A stretch of DNA of 64,000 bases from Parapedobacter koreensis. GTDB taxonomy: Bacteria; Bacteroidota; Bacteroidia; Sphingobacteriales; Sphingobacteriaceae. This document shows positions 36,561-45,299 of this stretch, piece after piece. Below the pieces are notes generated by a model. It did not search any database and was not told the DNA's origin. It saw only the letters and a list, made by a program, of their open reading frames with translations. Position 1 is the stretch's first letter; every line of letters starts with the position of its first letter. The translations under genes and the position numbers were made by a program. The DNA is taken from positions 62,001-126,000 of the forward strand of contig NZ_FNZR01000008.1 of the NCBI RefSeq assembly GCF_900109365.1, read 5' to 3'.

Positions 36561-37979
36561 TCATTTAAGTGTATCCAACAACTTAAACATCCGTTGCCGC
36601 ATCGGGGTTGCGGTGCCCTGGTAATTATTGACGAGGAGCGCGAAAACCAAAGGGGTGCCGTCTTTGGATGTCTGATAACCTACATAACCCAATACGCCAC
36701 CAATGGTGCCGCTTTTCATTTTCATGCCATTGTACACGGGAAGGCTTTCAAAAAAACTGGCGAACCAGGGTTCCTGTTTTGCAAATGCAAGGATACGAAC
36801 CAAAGCATGGGTGGTCACACGATTTTCAGGGGAAAGGCCGCTGCCATCCATGATTTTAAGTTCCCCGGCCGGGATACCCAATTTGGCTGTCCAGAATTTC
36901 TGTAGCATTTCCGCGGCGTCACGGGTATCGGTCTTGCCGTCTGTCTTGGCAGCCACAGCTTTTAATAGCGCCTCGCCATAAAGGTTGATGCTTTTTTGGT
37001 TAAACCAATAGACCAATTCACCAAGCGCAGGTGATCGATGACTATGCAGTATGGAACCGCCGCTGGGGACTTCACTCCCGGCAAGGAGCAGTAAATGTGT
37101 GGTAGCAGGTGTGCTGGTCTGCTGGATACCTGCCTGTTCCAATTTGCGGTGCAGCTGATAGGCAGCATCATAAGCGCCATCGGGGAGGGCGATATAAATC
37201 GTCTTTTTGAGGTCAATACCATATGAACCCCGGAGGTATATGCGGGATGAATACGGAGCGGAAAACGCATATACATGGTCGCCTGTTCCCCGGTTTCCGG
37301 TAGTGGTTTCATTGATGAGTTGCAGATAGGCAATGTCGGCGGTCGTATTGGCAATGCGGGTAAGGGCATCGGGTGTGGGGCCGGCGATGAAATTAATACC
37401 CACTGCGTTTTCACGCCAGTTGAGTGCGGATATGCCTGCGCCATAGTAATTACCCATATCCTGCCACGTCCAGCCGCCCGGCGCCGTATGGCCATTGTAT
37501 TGCCGGTCATCGGCGATGATCATGCCATCGATACTACGGATACCCGCGGCTTGTATAGCCCGTATCCATGCGGATAGCAAGAGGGTGTCTGTTGTTTGGG
37601 GAAAACGGTCGCTGCCAAGTGAGGGATCGCCGCTACCATGGATGATGATATCACCTTTCAGGGTGCCGGAGGCATCGATTTGGCCGGTATACGACAAGGT
37701 CGTCTCGAAGGTGTAAGCTGGGCCGAGGACATGATACGCTGCCGCGGAGGTGAGGGTTTTGAGTGTAGACGCGGGGGCCATGCCCACTTGTTCGTTTTTA
37801 GCAAAGATCACTTGGCCGGTCTTGGCATTGATGACGGTGAACGAGGCCACGCCATTAGCCAGGCTTTCATGCGTTTCAAATGCACGGAAAGCGGCAGCAA
37901 TTTTAGCGGGCAACGTTTGGGCGTGGGCGTGGAGTGCGAGTATAAAAGCAACAAAGGATGTGAGTAATGTTCGTTTCAT
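36561..37979 (-). CDS. dacB: D-alanyl-D-alanine carboxypeptidase/endopeptidase (PBP4, S13 family)
   Basis: This 472-residue periplasmic serine peptidase trims peptidoglycan stem peptides or cuts cross-links. The signal peptide is residues 1-20 (LLTSFVAFILALHAHA). The SxxK motif is S71-T-L-K74 in MAPASTLKTLTSAAAY, the SxN motif is in ISALNWRENAVGI and the KTG-like motif is KSG in MKMKSGTIGGVLGYVGY. The length and the large insert between SxxK and SxN are typical of S13 enzymes. It is divergent from the GH3-superfamily gene with a 104-bp gap. Confidence 0.93.
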   Translation of the reverse strand: MKRTLLTSFVAFILALHAHAQTLPAKIAAAFRAFETHESLANGVASFTVINAKTGQVIFAKNEQVGMAPASTLKTLTSAAAYHVLGPAYTFETTLSYTGQIDASGTLKGDIIIHGSGDPSLGSDRFPQTTDTLLLSAWIRAIQAAGIRSIDGMIIADDRQYNGHTAPGGWTWQDMGNYYGAGISALNWRENAVGINFIAGPTPDALTRIANTTADIAYLQLINETTTGNRGTGDHVYAFSAPYSSRIYLRGSYGIDLKKTIYIALPDGAYDAAYQLHRKLEQAGIQQTSTPATTHLLLLAGSEVPSGGSILHSHRSPALGELVYWFNQKSINLYGEALLKAVAAKTDGKTDTRDAAEMLQKFWTAKLGIPAGELKIMDGSGLSPENRVTTHALVRILAFAKQEPWFASFFESLPVYNGMKMKSGTIGGVLGYVGYQTSKDGTPLVFALLVNNYQGTATPMRQRMFKLLDTLK

Positions 37980-38083
37980 CAGCAGCAGTCAATTTTCAGC
38001 GCTAAAATAGCCAAAAAATGCATGAAAATAAATGAGCCAACAAAAAGTCAGTTGTACTGTTTTCTTACAACAAGCGGAGGAAA

Positions 38084-39616
38084 ATGACAATGGCTATCAT
38101 TGGTGAATTAATTAAGCGAGCAATTGACGTGACGGGTTACATAAGTAACGACCCATTACCAGCAAAAGCACAGCGGAATGTATTGTTGCACTTGCTGGAT
38201 AACGCCAAACACACGGCATTTGGTAAGGTGTATCACTTTGAAGCGATTCTTGCTAGCGATGATCCAGTCAAGGCCTTTCAGCAGGCTGTCCCGATTTATG
38301 ACTATGACAAATTATATGCAGCATGGTGGCATTACCTACGTGAAGGCCACCAGAATGTGACATGGCCCGGCGGACAACGTTATTTTGCATTGAGCAGCGG
38401 TACCACGACCAATAGCAAGGCTATCCCGGTGACAGATGACATGTTGGATGCAGTTAAGCGATCAGGCATCCAACAGATCATGAGCCTCAAGAATTTTGAT
38501 TTGCCGGGCGATTTCTTTGAAAGGCAAATCATGATGCTGGGCAGCAGTACGGCATTGACGTCCAATGGTGAATTTCTCGAAGGCGAAATCAGCGGAATCA
38601 GCGCAGCGAATATTCCGCTTTGGTTCAGGCAATTTTATAAGCCCGGTGCGCGTATCGCTGCTACGAAAAACTGGGATGAACGGGTGCGAAAAATTGCCAA
38701 ATATGCGCCGAGGTGGGACATCGGCAGCATGACCGGCATCCCTTCCTGGTCGGAATTGTTGCTTAAGGAAATCATCCGCTACAATAAAGCCGACACGATA
38801 CACGATATTTGGCCCAACCTCCAAGTATATACCTCCGGCGGCGTGGCATTCGAACCTTATAGGAAAAGTTTCGAAACCTTGGTGGCCAAGCCGCTTACCT
38901 ACATCGATACGTACCTCGCTTCAGAAGGGTACTTGGCTACACAAAAACGACCGGATACCCAGTCCATGGCATTGATTGTAGACAACGGTGTATTTTTTGA
39001 GTTTGTCCCGTTTACGGAAGAAAACATGGACGAACAGGGATGTGTGAGACAAGACGCCGAGGTACTGACGCTTGAAGATGCGCAGCCTAATGTCCAGTAT
39101 GTACTGCTGATTTCTACCGTGGCGGGTGCGTGGCGATACATGATAGGGGATACGGTGATGATCACGGATATCGATAGGGCGGAGATCATCATTACGGGCC
39201 GAACCAAACATTTTTTGAATGTGGTGGGCGAACAACTTTCAGTACATCAGATGAATACCGCCATGAAAAGACTGGGCGAGCAATTTGATGCGGAAGTGCT
39301 GGAGTTTACCGTGGCAGCTGTCCGAAAAGGGGAAAACTATATCAATAAATGGTATCTTGGAACAAACAAAGCCATGGAACCGGCAACCGTTACCTCTTTT
39401 TTGGACCGCGAACTGGCAGGAAACAATAAAAACTATCAGGTAGCTCGCAACAAAGCCTTGAAAGGGGTGGAGGTTGAGATCGTGCCGGCGGATGTCTTCT
39501 ATCAATGGAGTAAGGCGACAAAAAAGATGGGTGGGCAGGCGAAGATACCTCGTGTGATGAAAGAAGAAGAGTTCAGGGAGTTTGAAGCCTTTGTTGAAAA
39601 CTTATCCCGTGTTTAA
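38084..39616 (+). CDS. GH3-superfamily (auxin-responsive-promoter-type) adenylating enzyme homologue
   Basis: This 510-residue protein is related to plant GH3 acyl-acid amido synthetases of the ANL-like adenylating fold. Seen motifs are ALSSGTTTNSKAIPVT (the phosphate-binding SSGTT loop, about residues 104-119), VYTSGGVAFEPY, TYLASEGYLA and YMIGDTVMITDIDRAEIIITGRTKHFLN (the hinge before the C-terminal subdomain). The family in plants couples amino acids to jasmonate or auxin. The bacterial substrates are not known. A second ATG at 38090 is possible. Its last 4 bases overlap the convergent peptidase-like gene. Confidence 0.85.
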   Translation: MTMAIIGELIKRAIDVTGYISNDPLPAKAQRNVLLHLLDNAKHTAFGKVYHFEAILASDDPVKAFQQAVPIYDYDKLYAAWWHYLREGHQNVTWPGGQRYFALSSGTTTNSKAIPVTDDMLDAVKRSGIQQIMSLKNFDLPGDFFERQIMMLGSSTALTSNGEFLEGEISGISAANIPLWFRQFYKPGARIAATKNWDERVRKIAKYAPRWDIGSMTGIPSWSELLLKEIIRYNKADTIHDIWPNLQVYTSGGVAFEPYRKSFETLVAKPLTYIDTYLASEGYLATQKRPDTQSMALIVDNGVFFEFVPFTEENMDEQGCVRQDAEVLTLEDAQPNVQYVLLISTVAGAWRYMIGDTVMITDIDRAEIIITGRTKHFLNVVGEQLSVHQMNTAMKRLGEQFDAEVLEFTVAAVRKGENYINKWYLGTNKAMEPATVTSFLDRELAGNNKNYQVARNKALKGVEVEIVPADVFYQWSKATKKMGGQAKIPRVMKEEEFREFEAFVENLSRV

Positions 39617-40317
39617 CCCCCGCTTCGCAACTCCATATCGGCTTCGCGCACCACTTCTTCCTCTTCCTGAAGTATTTCTTCTTTTTTGTGTTCATTTTCT
39701 TTTTCCAGTTCGGCTACCAGCTCAACAATGTCGTCGGGCGAGAGGTATAAGCTTGCAATTTTGTCTTTATAGGCTTGAGGCAATTCCGTGTGGTCCAGAA
39801 TAAACGATTTGGTGGCCAGCAGGTATCTGCCCATTCCACGGTTGACTGCAAAAGCATCTGCTATACGTTCGGCTTTGCGGATGTATTTTTTTGATAGCCA
39901 ATACGAAAGTCCGAATCCCATGATTCTCCATGTACTCTTACCTTCGTAATCCATAATGTGGCCGAGTTCATGGCCTATCCAGCCGACCATCACACTGTCA
40001 GGAATTTGACGGATAGTTTCAAAACTGTGCTCAAGTTTGAAAACCGGATTGATCAAAATGTCATATATGCGGTTTTTACGCTTTTTGAACAACGATCCCG
40101 GTACAGGCCGGGCTGCCATGATTGAGCCTTTCAGTTTTCGGGTGAAGGTAAAGCGGATCTGGGTGCCTTTCAATTCCGGATAATGGGATAAAGCAATCAA
40201 TACCTGCTTTTCAATAACAGCGGGGATTACCTTATTGCATTTGTAGGCGAGCAATTCCTTTTGAATAATATGCTGGGTAAAAGGTGTAGAAAGTAGTGCA
40301 AATAATATAAAACTCAT
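39613..40317 (-). CDS. HELGH zinc metallopeptidase-like protein
   Basis: This 234-residue protein has the gluzincin motif HELGH at residues 116-120, followed 30 residues on by ERIADAFAV (150-158), a third-ligand/E-xx-A-D pattern seen in M48-like and related peptidases. A hydrophobic N-terminus (MSFILFALLSTPF) may be a signal or anchor. The C-terminal 35 residues are strongly acidic (EKENEHKKEEILQEEEEVVRE). I cannot name a specific family, and a role in proteolysis is inference from the motif. It overlaps the convergent GH3-type gene by 4 bases. Confidence 0.7.
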   Translation of the reverse strand: MSFILFALLSTPFTQHIIQKELLAYKCNKVIPAVIEKQVLIALSHYPELKGTQIRFTFTRKLKGSIMAARPVPGSLFKKRKNRIYDILINPVFKLEHSFETIRQIPDSVMVGWIGHELGHIMDYEGKSTWRIMGFGLSYWLSKKYIRKAERIADAFAVNRGMGRYLLATKSFILDHTELPQAYKDKIASLYLSPDDIVELVAELEKENEHKKEEILQEEEEVVREADMELRSGG

Positions 40318-40460
40318 ATGTTAAGAACGTGCAGCCGATATAAAGGTTTGCAACAAGGATGTAACATTCCGTATAAAATACTGTTGCTAAGCGAATACCC
40401 CACCCGGGATCTGCGTACCGGAAAGTTTTGTAACTTGCATCCCTCAAAATGTAAAGGAAC

Positions 40461-42239
40461 ATGACCCATATGGAAAAACTGGCCGCTATCCGCGGCCTGA
40501 TGAGACAGCAACATATCGATGCGTATATCATTCCCTCGTCCGACCCGCACATCAGTGAGTACCTGCCCGATCGCTACAAGTGCATGGCTTGGGCCTCGGG
40601 GTTTACAGGTTCTGCTGGCACACTGGCCATTACGCAGGAATTTGCCGGATTATGGACGGACTCCCGGTATTTCGTTCAGGCTGCTGAACAATTGTCGGGC
40701 AGCGGATACGAATTGGTCAAACTGGTCGTGCAGCATGCCCCCGAATATGCCGATTGGCTGGCCGAACAGCTTCCAAAAGGAGCCGTGGTGGCATTCGATG
40801 GTATGCTGGCCTCGGTAGCGTTGGCCAACACCGTGCAAGATAAATTGATGCCCGCAGGGATACTCGTGAAAGGAGAGGTGGATCTGCTGACACCGCTTTG
40901 GGAGGATCGTCCGGCATTGCCTACTGCGCCGGCCTACCTATTGGATGTGGCCGTGACCGGCGAATCAACCATAACCAAGCTGCAACGCCTGCGCCAGGAG
41001 ATGGCGCGGCTGCGGGTGAATGCCCACCTGATTTCATCGCTGGACGATCTGGCTTGGCTTTTCAACATCCGGGGTAGTGATGTGTCATGTAATCCCGTGG
41101 TTTTGGGCTTTGCGCTGATAACGGCCACTGCGGCCACGTTGTTTATCGACAATACGAAGCTAATGGCCGCCGACCGGGCCGCATTGGAGGCTGCAGGCGT
41201 AGTGCTGGCGGACTATGAATCGGTGGAAACTGCATTGCGCAATCTGGACGGAGGCAATGCGTTGCTCATCGACACCAAACGCACCTGCTTTGCCATGCGT
41301 AGCCGGGTGCCGGATGCGGTCACCGTCATCGCGCAGACGAATCCTACTACCTCGTTCAAGGCGATAAAAAATGAGGTTGAAATCGCCCATACTCGCGAGA
41401 CAATGATTCACGATGGTGTGGCCCTCACCCGGTTTTTCAAATGGCTGGAAGAAACCATTGGCCGGGAGCCTATCTCGGAGATTTCCCTGGCTATGCAGTT
41501 GCGCCAGTTTCGTGCAGCACAGGAAGGGTTCGTCGGGGAGAGTTTTGATACCATAGCAGGATATAAGGCACACGGTGCGTTGCCACACTACAAGGCTACG
41601 CCTACAAGCAACAGCACGTTACAACCGGATGGCTTGTTGCTGGTCGACTCCGGCGGGCAATACCGTACAGGCACCACAGATATCACCCGCGTCATATCGT
41701 TGGGTCATGTTACAGACGCGGAGCGGACGGATTATACGTTGGTGCTGCGGGGCATGATTGAAGGGGCGGCGACCTTATTCCCCAAAGGTACACGCGGATA
41801 CCAAATCGACGCTATCACACGCAAACCATTATGGGATCATCTGCGCAATTATGGGCATGGCACTGGGCATGGCGTTGGTTTTTTCCTGAATGTACATGAA
41901 GGGCCGCACACGTTTAATGCGGCAGCCATCGATGTGCCAATCGAGTCGGGCATGATCACTTCCATCGAACCGGGGTTGTACCGTGAAGGCGAGTATGGCA
42001 TCCGCATTGAAAATCTCGTGTTGAGCATCACTCATCAGAATACCTTGTTTGGTTCCTTTATGGCTTTCGAGACGATGACATTATGCTACATCGATACGCA
42101 GCTCATTGACAAGTCATTGCTTGATGCCAAGCATGTCAATTGGTTGAATAGCTACCACGCAACGGTATATGAAAGGCTTGCACCTTATTTGGATGAACAG
42201 GAACGACTATGGCTGGCCGATAAAACAGCCATCATCTAA
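40461..42239 (+). CDS. Xaa-Pro aminopeptidase, three-domain form (M24B)
   Basis: This 592-residue cytoplasmic metallopeptidase removes an N-terminal residue preceding proline. Two creatinase-like N-terminal domains (residues 1-300) precede the pita-bread catalytic domain. The dimetal ligands are the aspartates in LLVDSGGQYRTGTTDITR, the histidine in GHGTGHGVGFFLNVHEGP, and the glutamates in ITSIEPGLYREGEYGIRIEN. The two-creatinase layout corresponds to the eukaryotic APP1-like type, longer than E. coli PepP. It is followed by a clear hairpin terminator. Confidence 0.92.
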   Translation: MTHMEKLAAIRGLMRQQHIDAYIIPSSDPHISEYLPDRYKCMAWASGFTGSAGTLAITQEFAGLWTDSRYFVQAAEQLSGSGYELVKLVVQHAPEYADWLAEQLPKGAVVAFDGMLASVALANTVQDKLMPAGILVKGEVDLLTPLWEDRPALPTAPAYLLDVAVTGESTITKLQRLRQEMARLRVNAHLISSLDDLAWLFNIRGSDVSCNPVVLGFALITATAATLFIDNTKLMAADRAALEAAGVVLADYESVETALRNLDGGNALLIDTKRTCFAMRSRVPDAVTVIAQTNPTTSFKAIKNEVEIAHTRETMIHDGVALTRFFKWLEETIGREPISEISLAMQLRQFRAAQEGFVGESFDTIAGYKAHGALPHYKATPTSNSTLQPDGLLLVDSGGQYRTGTTDITRVISLGHVTDAERTDYTLVLRGMIEGAATLFPKGTRGYQIDAITRKPLWDHLRNYGHGTGHGVGFFLNVHEGPHTFNAAAIDVPIESGMITSIEPGLYREGEYGIRIENLVLSITHQNTLFGSFMAFETMTLCYIDTQLIDKSLLDAKHVNWLNSYHATVYERLAPYLDEQERLWLADKTAII

Positions 42240-42262
42240 CGGCACCACAAGACATAAAAATG

Positions 42263-42298
42263 GAAGAGCCGATTACCAGGGCGGTAATCGGCATCTTC
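42263..42298 (+). terminator. terminator after the Xaa-Pro aminopeptidase
   Basis: GCCGATTACC (42268-42277) pairs perfectly with GGTAATCGGC (42283-42292) around a 5-base loop, and the stem extends with GAAGA/TCTTC around one bulged base. It starts 24 bases after the stop codon. No long U-tract follows. Confidence 0.65.
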
Positions 42299-42517
42299 CT
42301 ACCTATTAAAACAAACCAAAATCTTATCGATCTATCAAGACCTATATATCGTCAAAACATCAATTTTTATGTCGTACGCAGTTTCCATCAAGGATATGCT
42401 GAATCTTCAGGGTCTGTGATGGGAAACCTCTTTATTTTATCGGTTGACCGTTGATGCAAACATACAATAAAATTTAAATATCCATCGTTAAAAAATGTTA
42501 AATTGTTTTTTGCATGG

Positions 42518-42550
42518 ATTGGAGGCGTTTTTTAAAGATATCGCTCCAAT
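42518..42550 (-). terminator. weak hairpin after the GH20 gene
   Basis: ATTGGAG...CTCCAAT with an extra GCG/CGC pairing and one bulge lies about 12 bases beyond the GH20 stop on the minus strand. There is no U-tract, so termination is only a possibility. Confidence 0.35.
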
Positions 42551-42561
42551 TAACCGGCCGT

Positions 42562-45084
42562 TTATAAATTATTGACTACTATCATCCTACTGGAACGGGC
42601 TGTCTTCTTGTGGAATGCCTTAAACCGGTAGATTCCTTTTTCCTTCAATGGCCCTTTGACTTCCTTATCTGTGATTGACGGAATACCTCCGTTGACAGTA
42701 TAATGTATCGTCAACGCTTCAGATTCCGTATTTGCGTGAATGTGGTTGTTGTCGATTTTGATGCCCGGCGCAGGTATGCGATAAAGAATCGCTTTCCAAT
42801 ACCGATCAAAACGGGGCAACTCATCGTGCCATAAAATAGCATTAAACCGGCTCCAGGCATCGTTGTATTGCGTTTCGAATGCTTCGTTCGGGGCCGTAGC
42901 CCATGCAGGCTGCGGAGCCCACGCCCGCTCGGCAAACGCAATCAGTTTTGGATACAGCATATAATCAAAATTGTCTTTATTGATGAGGGTCTCCGACCAC
43001 AGCGCACACTGCAATCCGTTGATGTGCTTTAGTCCTTCCGAATTCAGTCTTATCTTATCGCGCAGGGAGGCGGAATCGATGGGATGATCCATATCATCAC
43101 GCAAGAACGTACGGTAATAATTCTCCGGAACAAATCCGAATATTTTTTCAGGGCTGACATATCCACCCCAATACATGCCCGGTTCATAAAAACTTCTGGT
43201 CGATGCCAAATCAAGATACATGTGAGTCACATTTGACAATACGATGTCAAATCCTTGATTCGCCAGCCGATAAGCAAGATCCTCCGCCCCTGTGCCGTAT
43301 ACATTGTTCCACACATCCAGCAGGTATCCGTTTTTCCGGAGTGCAGGTACAATTTCCATTTTCTTACGCCCATTGACATCTATGCGTTTCATGCCGATTT
43401 CTTCCCATCCTTGCATCCGGATATCTTTCTTGGCCAGAATCCCGCCTACGCGGCCATAGAAATATTCCCAAAGATCGTCTGCGGTGTCAAATGAACGGTT
43501 GTCGGCCAGAAAACGTCGTACAGCTGCTGACCGTTCCCATACACCTGCGGGTACTTCGTCTCCGCCCATGTGGATAATCCGGAGCTCCGCTCCGGCATCC
43601 TGGTACATCAATGCTAATTCCGTTATTACCTTCTCGACAAAATGATAGCTGGACTCCAGTGCCGGATTGATGGCGTCGTCATTCCAGCCTTGTACGGTGC
43701 GGTATACCGACTGATCCCCTACATCGTTAAGCAGGTATTCCATTGCTTTGCTGGTATCCGAATTTAGGTATTTGCGGTATCGGTGCTCCATCGATTTGAT
43801 AGCAGCACGTGCGTGCCCCGGTGTTTCCAATTCTGGGATGACGGTGATAAAGCGGTCTTTTGCGTAGGTGAGGATATCGATGAAATCCTTCCGGGTATAA
43901 AACCCGCTGCCTCGCGTTGAGGCCGAATCCGGCCCCGATCCGTGCGACGGTGGGAGGTAATCTTGCTGTGCGGTGGTATGCCCCCGATATCCACCAAAAT
44001 CGGTGAGCTCCGGCAATCCAGGGATCGCCAGCCGCCATCCTTCATCGTCGTTGAAATGAAAGTGCAAGGTGTTGATTTTATAGGCCGCCATCATATCCAA
44101 CACTTCCAGCAGTTTTTCTTTCGGTAAATAATTGCGCGCAACATCCAGCATCACTGATCGATGCTTAAAGCGGGGTTTGTCATCCACTTCCAGGCCAGGC
44201 AGCACGCATTTACCATCACGATAATGATCCAGAATCAATCGCTTCAGTGTCTGTATGCCGTAAAACATTCCCGAAGCAGTACCCGCAGTGATTTCGATAC
44301 CGGTATTTTCGATTCGGAGCTGGTAGGCTTCTTCTTCCAGATTCCAGTACTTCAGCTTGATGCCACCCTTGGTTGGGTCGCTGATCACGTGAAGATTAAG
44401 ATTGGTATATTTCTTTATTTCATCAATCAAGTAGCTGGCTTGCCCCATGAATGGATTGTCTGCAATGATATAAAGACCGTCCGTAAGTGTATAGTATTGC
44501 TCATTGGATTTAATCGCCTTTGGAGAAGGTAAGAGCTGATCTTCCGGTTTGATTGGTATATTGGCTGCCAGCCGTTGGTTGCTTTCGTAAATTTCCTCAG
44601 CCAGCGCATTTTCAGGCAAAACGATATGGTCATAAAGCGGGTTTTCGTTGATGAACGGATAATATTGATCCGGTTTATCGTCATAAACCAAGTAGAAGCC
44701 GGTAGGAAAATCGGAGATATTCCGCAGCCGTGCTTGCCGGATGGGTATGGTGAGGCTATCCGCATCCTGCTGCAGGCTGAAATGGGCAGTAGGTTCTATG
44801 TAGTTTAAGTCTCCATTGACATGGACAATATTGAACTGGTCAGCATCCGTGCTGTCTACCTGGGGTTTTTTATATGAATTGAAATAGAGTTTCCAATTTT
44901 TCTTGTTTAAATCATGTTCCCGCGAAAGGTGGAAGCTGACATAACAAACCGGTACCAACTGTTGGCTGGCATCCGTGCGAATTTCTACGTTGTACGTCAA
45001 GCCGTGCTGTGCTCGTTCTTTTGTCGTACAGCCAAAAAAAATAACGGTAAAGATGAATAGGATAATCGGTGCGTTTGTTTTCAT
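42562..45084 (-). CDS. beta-N-acetylhexosaminidase lipoprotein, GH20
   Basis: This 840-residue enzyme releases terminal N-acetylhexosamine. It starts with a lipoprotein signal (MKTNAPIILFIFTVIFFGC, lipid Cys at 19). An N-terminal carbohydrate-binding/CHB-type beta domain (about 25-165) and a GH20 N-terminal domain (GIQTLKRLIL region) precede the catalytic barrel starting at HRSVMLDVARNYLP. The catalytic pair D509-E510 is in HMGGDEVPAGVWE. A C-terminal CHB_HEX_C-type domain (PAPGIKIDNNHI onward) ends the chain. I chose the ATG at 45084 because it gives a normal lipoprotein signal; an upstream in-frame ATG at 45129 adds 15 residues. It is divergent from susC, so it probably belongs to the same utilisation locus. 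Confidence 0.92.
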   Translation of the reverse strand: MKTNAPIILFIFTVIFFGCTTKERAQHGLTYNVEIRTDASQQLVPVCYVSFHLSREHDLNKKNWKLYFNSYKKPQVDSTDADQFNIVHVNGDLNYIEPTAHFSLQQDADSLTIPIRQARLRNISDFPTGFYLVYDDKPDQYYPFINENPLYDHIVLPENALAEEIYESNQRLAANIPIKPEDQLLPSPKAIKSNEQYYTLTDGLYIIADNPFMGQASYLIDEIKKYTNLNLHVISDPTKGGIKLKYWNLEEEAYQLRIENTGIEITAGTASGMFYGIQTLKRLILDHYRDGKCVLPGLEVDDKPRFKHRSVMLDVARNYLPKEKLLEVLDMMAAYKINTLHFHFNDDEGWRLAIPGLPELTDFGGYRGHTTAQQDYLPPSHGSGPDSASTRGSGFYTRKDFIDILTYAKDRFITVIPELETPGHARAAIKSMEHRYRKYLNSDTSKAMEYLLNDVGDQSVYRTVQGWNDDAINPALESSYHFVEKVITELALMYQDAGAELRIIHMGGDEVPAGVWERSAAVRRFLADNRSFDTADDLWEYFYGRVGGILAKKDIRMQGWEEIGMKRIDVNGRKKMEIVPALRKNGYLLDVWNNVYGTGAEDLAYRLANQGFDIVLSNVTHMYLDLASTRSFYEPGMYWGGYVSPEKIFGFVPENYYRTFLRDDMDHPIDSASLRDKIRLNSEGLKHINGLQCALWSETLINKDNFDYMLYPKLIAFAERAWAPQPAWATAPNEAFETQYNDAWSRFNAILWHDELPRFDRYWKAILYRIPAPGIKIDNNHIHANTESEALTIHYTVNGGIPSITDKEVKGPLKEKGIYRFKAFHKKTARSSRMIVVNNL

Positions 45085-45092
45085 ATTGGAGG

Positions 45093-45100
45093 CAAAGTTA
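45093..45100 (-). promoter_or_regulatory. candidate -7 element for the GH20 gene
   Basis: The minus strand reads TAACTTTG, matching TAnnTTTG, only 8 bases upstream of the preferred ATG. If used, the mRNA would have almost no leader. The alternative is that the longer upstream start is not used and this is a chance match. Confidence 0.35.
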
Positions 45101-45222
45101 ATTGACCGTTTTGAAAGCCTTTTTTCCATATTCCTGAAAAATTGGCCTGTAGTCCACCTTGGTTTTCGGATAAATGGACAAAAAATACGGACTATAGGAA
45201 TTTTACTTGAGACTTAGGTCGA

Positions 45223-45256
45223 TAAATTTGTACTTCATTGTTGGTATGGAACCAAC
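45223..45256 (+). promoter_or_regulatory. susC promoter candidate with a downstream inverted repeat
   Basis: TAAATTTG (45223-45230) matches the -7 consensus, with a TTTA at 45202-45205 in the -33 position (17-base gap). Ten bases on, GTTGGT (45240-45245) and ACCAAC (45251-45256) form an inverted repeat around ATGGA, close to the expected transcript start, suiting an operator or a 5' hairpin. The leader to the susC ATG is about 60 nt. Confidence 0.5.
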
Positions 45257-45299
45257 AAAATCCTAAATTCCAAATGTACTTAATGTAAATTGAACAACT

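Larger units (their letters stand above)
42240..42561. other. convergent intergenic region with two terminator hairpins
   Basis: The 320 bases between the aminopeptidase and the GH20 gene contain a strong hairpin on the aminopeptidase side and a weaker one on the GH20 side, with AT-rich sequence between. No coding frame with protein character was seen; the open frame at 42260-42454 covers the hairpin. Confidence 0.6.

Noticed and set aside
42260-42454. 64-codon open frame after the Xaa-Pro aminopeptidase
   Set aside because: It runs through a terminator hairpin and has no hydrophobic or domain pattern.
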